Shown here in pieces: positions 49,875 through 59,894 of a stretch of 64,000 nt of DNA. The position numbers and the translations under genes were made by a program. This DNA is from Lepidostoma basale (lineage: Eukaryota; Arthropoda; Insecta; Trichoptera; Lepidostomatidae). The notes below the pieces were generated by a model, which saw nothing but the letters and a program-made list of their open reading frames with translations, did not search any database and was not told the origin of the DNA. The DNA is taken from NCBI GenBank assembly GCA_022606425.2, contig JAHDVF020000756.1, forward strand, positions 1-64,000, written 5' to 3'. Numbering within the stretch: the first letter of the stretch is position 1; every line of letters starts with the position of its first letter.

Positions 49875-50115
49875 AAACAAAAAAAAAATTACCCAAAATT
49901 TCTTTATTATTATGTATTTAGTGTGCTTCCACTTGTGTTTATGTTCGACCGGTTTCGGCAGCTTGCTGCCATCTTCTGGTCTATTCAAAGACTACCCAGA
50001 GTCAAGCAGCAAGCTGCCGAAACCGGTCGAACATAAACACAAGTGGAAGCACACTAAATACATAAAAATAAAGAAATTGTGTACGATTTCTTTTTGTTTC
50101 CATTATTTAAAATGA
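49875..50115. repeat. Family U palindrome (U4)
   Basis: Arms of ~85 bp (TTATTATTATGTATTTAGTG...CGACCGGTTTCGGCAGC and inverse). Minus core: CAGAAGA (49978-49972), T, GGCAGC-AA-GCTGCC, GAAAC (to 49952), CG, GTC. The plus core has the same stem II and GAAAC but AGAGTCA as first box. Both lack the CUGA uridine. Confidence 0.7.
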
Positions 50116-50585
50116 ACTTCTACCGAGAAACTTTAATTAAAAACATTAATTATTATAATTTTAATTTATTATCGTAAATATTACAAAAAATAAATAATTT
50201 TCGGGATACGAAAAGAAATTTGACAAAACCTCCATATAATAATGGATTGTTTGATAGATTGAAATAATTTATATAAGAAATAACAAATATTTGAAGAAAA
50301 CCTGGAACCTATTACTACAAATGAAATGAAATTGAGTCTGTTTTCTGAAAGTTTCATTATATTTTATGTGAATGACAATTTTCCAACGGCAAATTGAATT
50401 AAAACTAAAAATGCCGATTTTATTTCTCAAGCACAATTTGATAAACGCGTATTTAAACGTTTCCTGTATATAATGTGTTAATAGTGCTGAAAACATTTGC
50501 ATAGCATGTATTAAATCTTGTTAATGACTAGCAATAGAGAAGAATGAATAATATTCACGTTTTAAATCTTATTAATTACATTTAT
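50116..50585. other. Mostly unrecognised; small family P scrap
   Basis: 50335-50395 (GTCTGTTTTCTGAAAGTTTC, ATTTTATGTGAATGACA) is one quarter of a P element. The rest has no feature. Confidence 0.4.
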
Positions 50586-50589
50586 TAAA

Positions 50590-50805
50590 GATTAATGCGA
50601 ACGAAAACGTCTGTTTTCTAGAAATTTTGTTATATTTAATGGTAATGATATTTTTCGCCTTCCTGAGGCGTTATTAAATGTACATTTGACATTTTTCGTC
50701 TTGAAAAAGCGTAATAATTTTGTGAAAGGCGAAACATATCAGTCACATCAAATATAATAAAATTTCTAGAAAACAGACGTTTTCATTCGTATTAACTTTT
50801 ATAAT
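50590..50805. repeat. Family P palindrome (P7)
   Basis: GCGAACGAAAACGTCTG and TTTTTCGCCTTCCTGAGGCG on the left; AAAGGCGAAACATATCAGTC and AAACAGACGTTTTCATTCG on the right. Confidence 0.7.
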
Positions 50806-51128
50806 CATCAAAACTCCCTACAGCCTTTGTGAATAAATCAAAATTATTTATTACCTGAAAACAAAATATGCTTAAATCAACAATCCGCTATCAAACATTG
50901 AAATAATGAGTTGTTTTGCTGGTCGTGTCTAGTCACCGTAACGTCGCCACGCGTCCGTGCATCGCGCCCTTATCTCTGGTGGCGATAAGACGCAATTATG
51001 ATCTGTTCACACGTCGAATGAAACATTGTCAATAGACATACTATCATAATGGATTCATCGTGCTTGTGGAATCGTGTTTGCGCATATCAGATTGATTTTG
51101 TTACCTTTAGAAATTATTTGAAGGTAAT
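50806..51128. other. Unique sequence with GATA-like sites
   Basis: 50935-51000 is GC-richer and holds CTTATC (50970) and GATAAG (50984) in opposite orientation 8 bases apart. No gene seen. Confidence 0.25.
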
Positions 51129-51129
51129 T

Positions 51130-51240
51130 TATGTTTTAACTGCGCCGTTATGCAGAATATATTAATCAAAGGGTGCATAGAAAAAAAATCAAAGCGCTTT
51201 TGAGATGAGTATTCACGAAAACGGCGCAAAATAAATTAGC
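51130..51240 (+). mobile_element. Family H 3' UTR scrap (H5)
   Basis: AAGCGCTTTTGAGATGAG and TTCACGAAAACGGCGCAAAA correspond to the end of H2/H3. Confidence 0.5.
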
Positions 51241-51244
51241 CAAA

Positions 51245-51910
51245 TAAGTTGGAGAGTATCCTGTCTTCCTAATGTCGAACCATCTCTCATGCGTTTCTGG
51301 TAGAATACTATTTACAATATATTATTTTACGTGTTCTCAATAGATGCCTTAAACCTTAATTTTGTACAAGTTGGGGAGAATCTTGTCTTCATACTGTCGA
51401 ACCATCTGTCATGCGTTTCTGGTAGTATACTACAAACAACAAACAAACAAACAAAACCATCACGCCGTTTCCCCGCAGGGGTAGGCAGAGAGAATGGACC
51501 GCCACACTACTCTATCCTGGCACACCTCTCTAGCTTCCTCCACATTCATACATCGAGTCATACACGCAATATACTATTTACAATATATTATTTTACGTGT
51601 TCTCAATAGATGCCTTAAACCTTAATTTTGTACAAGTTGGAGAGTATCTTGTCTTCATACTGTCGAACCATCTGTCATGCGTTTCTGGTAGTATACTATT
51701 TACAATATATTATTTTACGTGTTCTCAATAGATGCCTTAAACCTTAATTTTGTACAAGTTGGAGAGAATCTTGTCTTCATACTGTCGAACCATCTGTCAT
51801 GCGTTTCTGGTAGAATACTATTTACAATATATTATTTTACGTGTTCTCAATAGATGCCTTAAACCTTAATTTTGTTAAGTCTTTTGATGAAATAAACTCA
51901 TTTGATTTGA
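51245..51910 (+). repeat. Tandem ~122-bp repeats of the family C 3' UTR (C9)
   Basis: Units begin at GTTGGAGAG/GTTGGGGAG near 51249, 51369, 51638 and 51761, each with TCGAACCATCTGTCATGCG and TTTCTGGTAG. The last ends with the C tail AAATAAACTCATTTGATTTG. The second-to-third spacing is enlarged by a family A insertion. Units are near-identical, so the amplification is recent. Confidence 0.8.
51433..51569 (-). mobile_element. Family A insertion in the tandem array, 7-bp target duplication (A23)
   Basis: CAAA repeats (the inverted TTTG tail), then CCATCACGCCGTTTCCCCGC and the terminal coding block to TRCMNVEEAREVCQDR. TATACTA flanks both ends (51426-51432, 51570-51576). The copy is only 137 bp, a strongly 5'-truncated insertion. 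Confidence 0.8.
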
Positions 51911-52225
51911 AGTTCTGAGGACTTCAAATATGGAGACATTAAGGATCATAGCAGGCAAGACACTAATATAGCACGTAAGGAACACTAGAATTAGACAAAT
52001 ATGAGGACATTATAAGATGGACTAGACAGCAAAGAAGGGATTAGTATTGTCTATCCAGAGAATGGACACCACTAGACTCCGAATATATTGCAATACAAAA
52101 TCAGACTCACGAGACTCGATTTAGTGGAAGACCTCTTAAAAGATGGAATGACAGCTGGGAATCACCTCACAGGAGGAGCAACTATCTGAAGAAGAGATCA
52201 CATAGGTTTAAAGCAAGGAAGAAGA
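51911..52225 (+). mobile_element. Family E fragment (E6)
   Basis: Drifted TLRIIAGKTL..HVRNTRIR..EDI and then GRPLKRWNDSWESP are readable with several shifts. A GAAGAAGA-type end is at 52186-52227. Confidence 0.6.
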
Positions 52226-52229
52226 AAAT

Positions 52230-52545
52230 AAGATTACTTTTTTGTATATATTTTTAGAGCCGTTTATGGAGAAATCACGACATACATTATTAGTAATATG
52301 ATATAGGTAGGTTAAAAAAAATATTACTAACCTCAATATACTAAAACCCATATTGACTGTTGTATCACCGTGTCTGCCCATCGCCACGTGTCGATCACGT
52401 GCTAGAGCACGCGCCGCAGGTGATTCTGGCGTCAGTTTTCTACCCCAAATATTATTATATTATGCAACCCCACCACGAACACCCACTGTCCATTACACAA
52501 ATACTACCGTGTGAAGATGCCACAGTTTAATAACTAAACTATTAC
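52230..52545. other. Unique sequence with clustered CACGTG
   Basis: CACGTG at 52385-52390 and 52396-52401 in a GC-richer patch up to 52430. No gene. Confidence 0.25.
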
Positions 52546-52549
52546 GAAC

Positions 52550-52685
52550 ACTAACGTATGTTTTCTAGAAGTTTTATTATATTTTCAATGTTAATTCCTA
52601 AGCAAGGTGAAACATTTAATTTCGATAAAATATAATTACTCTTCTAGAAAACAGACGTTTTCATTTGAATTAATTGTTTATTATA
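52550..52685. repeat. Family P palindrome, compact (P8)
   Basis: ACGTATGTTTTCTAGAAG and AAGGTGAAACATTTAATTTCG then CTAGAAAACAGACGTTTTC. The centre is almost completely lost. Confidence 0.6.
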
Positions 52686-52689
52686 GTTT

Positions 52690-52795
52690 AAAACGATGTT
52701 TGTTTTAACTATAATATTTCCACATCTGTCTTTATTTCGAAAACGACCGGTTTCATCAGGCTGCGAGCCTGCCGAAAAATGAAAATTTATAATGA
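52690..52795 (-). repeat. Family W half element (W4)
   Basis: AAACGATGTTTGTTTTAACT, TTTATTTCGAAAACGACC, GGTTTCATCAGGCTGCGAGCC: the minus strand retains GAAAC, CG, GTC, but stem II is disrupted. Confidence 0.5.
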
Positions 52796-52799
52796 ACTT

Positions 52800-53328
52800 C
52801 CACCGGGAAACTTTAGTAAAACTCCAAATTAAATAATTAATACGAATGAAAATGTCGATTTTTTGAAAGTTTTATTACAGTTTATGGGAATGACATATTC
52901 CGTCATTCTATGTATTAACTAACTAACTAACCATCACGCCGTCTCCCCGAAAGAGTAGGCAGAAAGAATGGACTGCCACACTTTTATATCCTGACATATT
53001 TCCTCAACATTCATACATCGTGTCATGCATGCGCGTCGATTTCTCTGACTCCTCACGTGGCCGACATTCAATATTTGATTTATTTGATCGTGCCAGGTTT
53101 TCCTCGGTCTTACTCTATTTCCGCTTCCATTTACATTGTTAACATATCATTTTTTTACCATTCTTTCTTTATTCATTTTTTCCATATGTCCAAACCATCT
53201 CAATGATCCTTTCATTATTTCGTGTTATGAACATTTAAACATGCCTTAGAAAAACGATATTCCTATAAACTATTATAAACTTCTAGAAAACAGACATTTC
53301 TCATTCAAATTAATTACTGTGAACGTTA
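52800..53328. repeat. Family P palindrome split by a family A insertion (P9)
   Basis: Left half 52800-52912 (ACGAATGAAAATGTCG, GAATGACATATTCCG). Right half 53235-53328 (ACATGCCTTAGAAAAAC, CTAGAAAACAGACATTTCTC). The A copy sits near the palindrome centre. Confidence 0.6.
52913..53232 (-). mobile_element. Family A 3' end (A24)
   Basis: CTAA tail, then on the minus strand AYSFGETA, TRCMNVEE, VGHVRSQRNRRACMT, KTWHDQINQIL, SLRWFGHMEKMNKERM. 5' end at IMKG. Confidence 0.75.
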
Positions 53329-53337
53329 TTTTTAAGT

Positions 53338-53515
53338 ATTCATTATCATGGCATATGACAGGTAGTTAGTCTATTTTAATTTATTATTGTCACGTGAATC
53401 CTATCAGACTAAAGACAGCGTGAGATTTTTTTCACACTATGCACGCTGGGAATCGAACACGGGACTTTCGGTGTGGCATCATTGTTATTGCCACTATACC
53501 ACGAAGGCCGAAGGG
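53338..53515 (-). mobile_element. tRNA-derived SINE, head and body (T4)
   Basis: GCCTTCGTGGTATAGTGGC (A-box), GTTCGATTCCCAGCG (B-box), TCACGTGACAATAATAAAT. The 3' end stops after GCCATGATAATG. Confidence 0.75.
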
Positions 53516-53955
53516 AAAAATATATAAGAGAAAATTTGATCAATGATTGAAAGTGTCTATCAAAACTCCCGCCATTACGAATTAGGCATGCATGATCAAA
53601 ATACGTTTTGCTGGGCGCAACCATAGATCGTGGTGCAGCAGTGTCATCAATCATCATTTACTAGATGGATTGATAGTGCGGTGTTTTTTTTAACGAATTC
53701 ACGATGATAAAACATGAAACACCAAAAAAATACTCGCGAAACGTCATCGAGAGAAACGGGTATCATTAATTTTGCATCTGCTACTAAATGAACATAATAA
53801 AATTGCCAATAAGCGTTATTAAAATATGATATTTTAACGTAATAAAAAAATTTTACGTTAAAAATAACAAAAAAAAATATATACACTTATATTCAGGGTT
53901 ATTGGTTATTGAATATATTCCTTCTAGAAGGTTGTAGGGGAGGTTATTTCCGATA
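53516..53955. other. Unrecognised unique sequence
   Basis: Minus frames of ~80 codons exist without family resemblance. Confidence 0.3.
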
Positions 53956-53959
53956 AATT

Positions 53960-54560
53960 ATGTCATGTAAGGTAGTGGTTCTGTGATATGGAGTCCGCAC
54001 GAGGCGAGATATTCCCTTATGCTGGAGAGAGTTCAGAAAAAAATTCTGAGGTATCTCTACATGAAGGAGTATGGTAGCTATCTATGGCTCTATCCCACAG
54101 CGTTTCTTTTGGGAATGTTGGAGTCTAATTCTCTGCAGCTTCGAAAGAACGGGTTTCTCATAACCCATTTCTTTAGACTAATTAGGATATATTTTGAAAA
54201 CTCAGCCGTGCTGGAGGGTGAAGGTCTTTTTGTTCCCGACAGATATCTCCGACAGCGCCAGCATAGATTGTTTTACCTATCCGCCGCCAGAACAAACCTG
54301 GCTCTGGTGACACCGGTGGGAAGAGCAATCAATCTGCAGAACGCGGTCTCCTCGGAGATCGACGTCTTTCATATCAGTGAAAGTACGTTCAGAAGGCAAA
54401 TACTTTAATTCTGGAGAGTATCCTGTCTTCCTAATGTTGAACCATTTCTCATGCGTTTCTGGTAGTATACTATACACAATATATTATTTTACCTGTTCTC
54501 AATAAATGCTTTAAAAATTAATTTTGTAATATCTGTTGATGAAATAAACTGATTTGATTA
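53960..54560 (+). mobile_element. Family C RT C-terminus, best copy (C10)
   Basis: The 141-codon frame 53983-54408: VIWSPHEARYSLMLERVQKK, YLYMKEYGSYLWLYPTAFL, FFRLIRIYFENSAVLEGEGL, FVPDRYLRQRQHRLFYLSA, TPVGRAINLQNAVSSEIDVF and STFRRQIL. One base is missing at the stop. The 3' UTR CATGCGTTTCTGGTAGTAT leads to AAATAAACTGATTTGATT without a long tail. It gives the clearest order of family C motifs. Confidence 0.8.
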
Positions 54561-55076
54561 TGCCAAAGTGAACCATTTTTGAGATAAATCGAATTCAAGT
54601 TTTATTTTAATTTATCGAGGTCACGTGTTTCAAAAATGAATTAAAATATAAATGTTAGACATAATGAAACTTTTATTTTGTTCTTAATTAGTGAACATAA
54701 CAGGCATTCATTATCAATACAAAAACTAAAACTGTCTTAATATCATACATTTTAATTATTTTTTATTATCAAACTCCAATAGAAAGGTGATTTAAAATAA
54801 ATCATGTATAATTTGATATTCCTAAAAAAAATATATTTAAATTTGATATTTGGTTTTAACATCACTTTATTCTTCTATGTATTAAAACACATTATTTCGA
54901 CATGTTTCGAAGGTTTTATATCTTTATAGAACGATAAAGTGAAAAATGTGTTTATTCAATGTAGTTGTCACGATACAGGCCATACCTAGTGTGACAACTA
55001 TATTCCATAAACTTTTTTTTGTCAAATTAATGTATAAAAGTAATTTTTTTTTAAAAAATTTATTAATTTTAATTTT
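54561..55076. other. Mostly unrecognised; family T scrap
   Basis: 54890-54925 (TTCGACATGTTTCGAAGG) is a T-family fragment with the GAAACATGTC strand on the minus side. The rest is AT-rich with no feature. Confidence 0.4.
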
Positions 55077-55077
55077 G

Positions 55078-55312
55078 TTAAATCGCTCTTTACATCATGA
55101 CAGCAAATGCAAATAAAGAATATTATAGCTATCATAGTGATTTGCGTGACTTGTGATAGGTAGCTAATCTATCGCCATTTTATTGTCTCGTGAATTCTAC
55201 ACCAGACCAAATACAGTGTGACAATCACACTGCCCTCGCCGGGAATCGAACCCGGAACCTTTGGGGTGGCAGTCAATGCACTTACCACTCGGCCACGAAG
55301 GTCGTCATTATG
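55078..55312 (-). mobile_element. tRNA-derived SINE, subtype 2 (T5)
   Basis: A-box TGGCCGAGTGGTAAGTGC, B-box GGGTTCGATTCCC, AGTGTGATTGTCACACTG, TCACGAGACAATAAAATGG, 3' end CATGATGTAAAGAGCGATT. Nearly identical to T3 over its full length. Confidence 0.82.
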
Positions 55313-55392
55313 GAATACCACACCCAGTCTTTCACACCCATTTATTCTATCACCAATTTATATTGTAATATTTAGATACTTAAATCAATGGT

Positions 55393-55548
55393 ATTACAAC
55401 AACAACAAACCGTCACCCCGTTTCCCTGCAGGGGTAGGCAGAGAGAATGGACCGCCACACTGCTCTATCCTGACATACCTCTCTAGATTCCTCCACATTC
55501 ATACAGCGGGTCATACATGCACGTCGATTATTCCGGCTTTAAAGAATG
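55393..55548 (-). mobile_element. Family A 3' terminus, TTG-tailed (A25)
   Basis: ACAACAACAAAC tail, then on the minus strand SAYPCRETG, CQDRAVWRSI, TRCMNVEESREVC, SRNNRRAC. Ends in KAG. Confidence 0.7.
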
Positions 55549-55938
55549 ACGTGTTATTTTTTTATACATTCCCCCCAAATCGGATTGATAATCGCAGCTA
55601 CTCAATTCATATGATTAGTATACACTACTAATTTCATCTGCCAGCCAAATAGCCGCACATATGCGTCAGTGTTAATATTTTTACTAGAATATCGTGCAGA
55701 AAGCTTTTTCAAACTAAATTGTGATGTATCTTTTTGGTACAGAAAGGGGTTAGTGCTACCGCGGCCAGGGATTCAAATGGAAACGACCGCGAATTTACGA
55801 AATATTTTTTTCTGTAACAACAAAAAAACTTTACATATTTTAAATCATACTTTTTCTAAAAAGTGTCATAATTCACGTAAATAAAGTTTCCGTAATTCCA
55901 AGTTGTATTGTTAATTGATTAAAACTAATATTATATTA
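55549..55938. other. Unrecognised sequence
   Basis: No supported gene. CTACCGCGGCCAGGGATTC near 55756 is the only GC-rich patch. Confidence 0.3.
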
Positions 55939-55939
55939 A

Positions 55940-56135
55940 TGGTGAACATTGAGAGGAGAAAGAATGGTTAACAAAGTAAACGTTAATGATGTGAATGGTG
56001 AACGAAGGATGAATCGACGTGAATGAATATGGAAGAAGCTACAGAGGTGTGCCAGGATAGCGTTGTGTGGCGGTCCATTCTCTCTGCCTAGCCCTGCAGG
56101 GAAACGGCGTGATGGTTTGTTTGTTTGAGTTTTTT
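55940..56135 (+). mobile_element. Family A 3' terminus with internal deletion (A26)
   Basis: RRMVNKVNVNDVNGERRMNR then MNMEEATEVCQDSVVWRSIL, ALQGNGV and TTTG repeats. The GRPRKTW to TRC region is deleted. Confidence 0.65.
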
Positions 56136-56538
56136 TTTTACTAAAGCGATTAATATATATTCACATAATTCTCTTAAAATAAACACAATAAAAGAAAACC
56201 AATTAGGTTGTAAAATGTTATTTTTTTTATGATTAAATATTTAACTGGTTTATTCTCTTGATGAAGGAATGCATAAAAAATCAATTAGTTGAATGATGAA
56301 GGCCTTTTAAAGATTTGCAGTTCTTTCTAAAATCATTCGGAAATATTTTTTTCTCTAAATTTTTCGATGTTTATCTCATTCAGTATTAATTCTTTTCGTC
56401 TTCGAATGAAGGAAGTATAATAAGTTTAAAACATGTTGATAAAAAGAACCTTAAATCTCGTGAAAAATATATTTTAATTCTTGTGGAATTCTGGAAAAGA
56501 TAATTAATTAAAAATTTTAATAAACTGTTAAATTTAAA
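56136..56538. other. Unrecognised AT-rich stretch
   Basis: No feature supported. Confidence 0.35.
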
Positions 56539-56539
56539 A

Positions 56540-56768
56540 ACTTTGTTTTATATATCACAATTGTATTTTAATTTTACACGACAGCTGTTTCATCAACCTA
56601 TGTTGACATGATCAGGTGTTACAATAATATATCAAATGTTAAATTTTCGTGATTTTTCGAACCTTTATGTGTATTTGTTCCTAGGTCTATTTGAATTTTT
56701 TTTAACGAAAGAGCTGTCGTGTAAAATAAAAATACAATCGTGATACATAAAACAAAGTTTTTTTTAAT
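56540..56768. repeat. Family V palindrome (V2)
   Basis: Minus core: CTGATCA, T, GTCAAC-ATA-GGTTGA, T, GAAAC, AGCT, GTC, then GTGT, which pairs with ACAC before the core. One core change (G to C in GATGA) likely kills it. Outer arms ATCACAATTGTATTTTAATT and inverse; the right half retains only AGCTGTCGTGTAAAA. Confidence 0.6.
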
Positions 56769-57222
56769 TTAATAGTTTATAATGTCGAAGTATCATAGTG
56801 TTTCGGCCAAAACAATGGACTGTTTAAAAATTTGAATGTATATTTTAAATGTGTGATAACATTTGAAGCACTGGAGTTCACAATACAGGGTGCACAATAC
56901 ATACAAACCCCTTGGCACAATATTTTCAGTTCGACACCCTTCATTATGCATGCATATTTAATTCGCTTTAATGCATTTTTTATGGTTCGCCATTGCGTGC
57001 ATGCGAGGTTTTATCAGCAGAAATTTTAGTACTCTCCTCGCAACACATGTTGGAGTAATTTTATAATGTACTTATGGGCGGACACTGTTCATTTGAATAT
57101 TTAAATTTGGACATATTTGATAGTAGTTTAAGTCCAAATTGAAAGCTTAATCTTTATTGCTTTGCATATCATAATTTGATACAAGGGGTCCACATCCACT
57201 TACGTATTGAAGTAATTCATTC
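56769..57222. other. Unrecognised sequence
   Basis: A 65-codon frame at 56832-57029 has no family resemblance. Confidence 0.3.
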
Positions 57223-57223
57223 A

Positions 57224-57428
57224 TTGTTTCTTAAACAATGATGTAAAACTATACATTAAATCATTAATAAGAACCAAAACGCCTGTTTTCTAGAAGTTTA
57301 ATTATATTTTACATGAATGAAATTTTTGAATTTGATAACGCTTTCGACAGGCGAAATATGTCATTCACATAAAATACTCGTATAATAAAATTTCTAGAAA
57401 ACTGACGTCCTCATTCGTATTAATTATG
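57224..57428. repeat. Family P palindrome (P10)
   Basis: TTGTTTCTTAAACAATGATG, AACGCCTGTTTTCTAGAAG on the left; CGACAGGCGAAATATGTCATTC and CTAGAAAACTGACG on the right. Confidence 0.7.
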
Positions 57429-57562
57429 AAATAATTCACATTCGACGTTGAAATTTCTTGAAGGAACTATATAAGAAAAAAAACTTATATGATATTAGTC
57501 GGTTCCAACAATACTGTGTAAAGATTCGTCGAAAGTTATGTATCTTCTGTATCATTTTAATC

Positions 57563-57798
57563 GACGACCTTCGTGGCAGAGTGGTTAGAAGCTTTGACTT
57601 CCATACAGAAGGTTCCGGGTTCGATTCGAGTGTGATTATCACATTGTCTTTGGTCTAGTGTAGAATTCACGTGACAATAAAATGGCGATAGATTGGCTAC
57701 CTATCACATGTCATGTGGATCATCAATATAATAGCTTAAAATAATGTGTATACAGTAATTGGGTTTAAGCGACCTGTTGTATACAAGAAAAAAAATTA
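57563..57798 (+). mobile_element. tRNA-derived SINE, subtype 1 (T6)
   Basis: CGTGGCAGAGTGGTTAGAAG (A-box), CCGGGTTCGATTC (B-box, followed by a ~13-base loss), GTGTGATTATCACATTG, ATAAAATGGCGATAGATTGG, 3' end CAGTAATTGGGTTTAAGCG and A-rich tail. Confidence 0.82.
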
Positions 57799-58310
57799 TC
57801 ATTCTAGTATATGGGTATAAAAACATAATTCTTGTTTCGCATACGAGTACATCGTTTAGATATAGCTTACATCTTTATCATTTGTTCTATATTCAATTTT
57901 TCTGCGTTAAACCATATTATAATATATAGGTAATATATACATAACTTTTTAAAATAACTTTACTATTATGTACGTTCTATAAACAAAATAATTTTTTTTT
58001 TATTACGTTTTAAATATTTATAATAACAGGAAGATTCAGAATACATAAAATAAATTGAATGTTGAAAGCTTTCAACAAAGAATCTTTGATCGTATGATTC
58101 AATTATGGTGTATGCAAATATAACATGGGGTATCCAGGGTAGGTACCACCACCAGCTCGCTCTCTGTATAAACCGAACCCTGCACAATTCACATAATTTA
58201 ATATTTACTCAAACGTCTCAATATGAGCACAAATAAAAGGGCGCATTGGATATGATAATACTAGTATAATTAGATCGCGCTTTTTGGGTTGGCAATATAA
58301 TAGGGCGTAT
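57799..58310. other. Unrecognised AT-rich stretch
   Basis: No supported feature. Confidence 0.35.
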
Positions 58311-58311
58311 T

Positions 58312-58492
58312 TAATACGAATGAAAACTTCCGTTTTCTAGAAGTTTTATTAAATTTTATCTGAATTACATGTTTCGTCTCTTTGGGACATTATCAAATGT
58401 TATTTGAAAAAAACAGGCAAAACATGTCATTCAAATAAAATATAATAAAACTTCTAGAAAATAGACGTTTTTATTTGTATTAATTTATCCAA
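58312..58492. repeat. Family P palindrome (P11)
   Basis: ACGAATGAAAACTTCCG, TACATGTTTCGTCTCTTTGG on the left; AGGCAAAACATGTCATTC and CTAGAAAATAGACG on the right. Confidence 0.68.
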
Positions 58493-58494
58493 AA

Positions 58495-59015
58495 AGATGG
58501 CAGTGCATAATAGTGTTCTTGTGCCGACCCTTATGTATGGAAGTGTAGCATGGAACTAGCAAAAGAAGGATGAAAGTATAATAAATGCAGTAGAAATGAG
58601 ATCTCTAAGACGAATGTGTGATAAATCTGTGTATGATAGAGTGTTAAATGCAAGTATAAGAAGTGAATGTGGTGCGAATGAAAGTGTTATGAACAAAATA
58701 ATGAAAGGGTCGTTAAGATGGTTTGGAAACATGGAAAGAATGAGTGAAGAAAGAATTGTGAAGAAGGTATATGTAAACGACGTTAATGGAACTAGAAATA
58801 GAGGAGGGCCGAGGAAAACGTGACATGATCAAATCAATCAAATATTGAATGTCGGTCACGTGAGGAGTCAGAGAAATCGACGTACGTGCATGACAAGATG
58901 TATGAATGTAGAGGAATCGAGAGAAGTATGCCAGGACAGAACAGTGTGGCGGTCCATTCTTTCTGCCTACCCCTCCGGGGAGACGGCGTGATGGTGAGTT
59001 AGTTAGTTAGTTATA
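58495..59015 (+). mobile_element. Family A 3' end (A27)
   Basis: MAVHNSVLVPTLMYGSVAWN, MRSLRRMCDKSVYDRVLNAS, MKGSLRWFGNMERMSEERIV, TRNRGGPRKT, a TGA for Trp, then DQINQILNVGHVRSQRNRR, TRCMNVEESREVCQ and LSAYPSGETA with GTTAG tail (58996-59012). Only point changes separate it from A6. The P11 element abuts its 5' end. Confidence 0.8.
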
Positions 59016-59244
59016 GAGTTTTACATCATTAAACAATGTTTGTAACATTTTTAAACAACACTATTTTATTTAAAAAAAAATACAAACATGTCTCGGATAC
59101 ACATTTTGTATGTTTGTATTAATAAAAAAAATAATGAAAGTTTAAAAAAAATGGCGAATATAAAAGAAATATTACTTCATCGTTCAAGTAACAATTAATA
59201 ATAGGGGGTATTTTTTCTATAATCAAAATTATAAAAAAAAGTAA

Positions 59245-59610
59245 ATCATGACTTACGGAACCGAGGCGTGGACGTTGACAACGGGTCTGATATACATGTT
59301 CCAGGTTGCCCAGGGCACCATTGAAAGAGCCATGATTCTGGAGTGAAGATTGCGCACAGGATTCCGTAGAGTTGGACATCCCCCTGCCTGTTGGATTCCT
59401 GGACTTAGATGGATGAGAGTGACGATGGATAGGGAATAGTGGCGTGCTTTGAGAAAGGCCTACCTTCAGCAGTGAACGACAGACCGCTGTAATGAGAGAA
59501 AGAGAAATAAATCATGCGATTGGTGACTGGATTCGAAAGGCACAAGATAGGTATATATGAAGAAGTATTGGTGAAGCATATGTTCAGCAGTGGACGACAT
59601 CAGTTGTTTT
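59245..59610 (+). mobile_element. Family D relatives, two C-terminal scraps (D4)
   Basis: MTYGTEAWTLTTGLIYMFQV and AQGTIERAMI jump to RLRTGFRRVGHPPAC and an end EKAYLQQ. A second scrap (59515-59605) reads DWIRKAQDRYI and GEAYVQQWTTSV. A deletion removes LRDR to VLEW in the first. Confidence 0.62.
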
Positions 59611-59689
59611 ATAAAGAAGAGGTTAATGATGAAAATAAAAGAAGTATTAATAAAAAAAAACTTTATAATATCCACATATTTAGTTTCAT

Positions 59690-59775
59690 TTCACTTGGTT
59701 TCATGGCTTCGATCAGTTTCAAATGAATAGAAGATGGCAGCGAGCTGCCAAAAACGATCGACGCCATGGAATCGA
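59690..59775 (+). repeat. Family U-like hammerhead strand, degraded
   Basis: GAAGA, T, GGCAGC-GA-GCTGCC, AAAAAC, GATC, GAC. Stem II is perfect but GAAAC is mutated. Confidence 0.45.
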
Positions 59776-59894
59776 TGCCAACGATGTCAGATCGATGCCA
59801 GATCTTAAAAATAATTTATAAAGATTATTTATTAAAAAAATATTTTTTCTTTTTTTGCAATGACTTTGATTTATTTTGAAAAATAAGTATTATT

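Noticed and set aside
57563..57640. Functional tRNA gene
   Set aside because: Promoter boxes are present, but the body continues as a SINE with a shared 3' end and A-rich tail.
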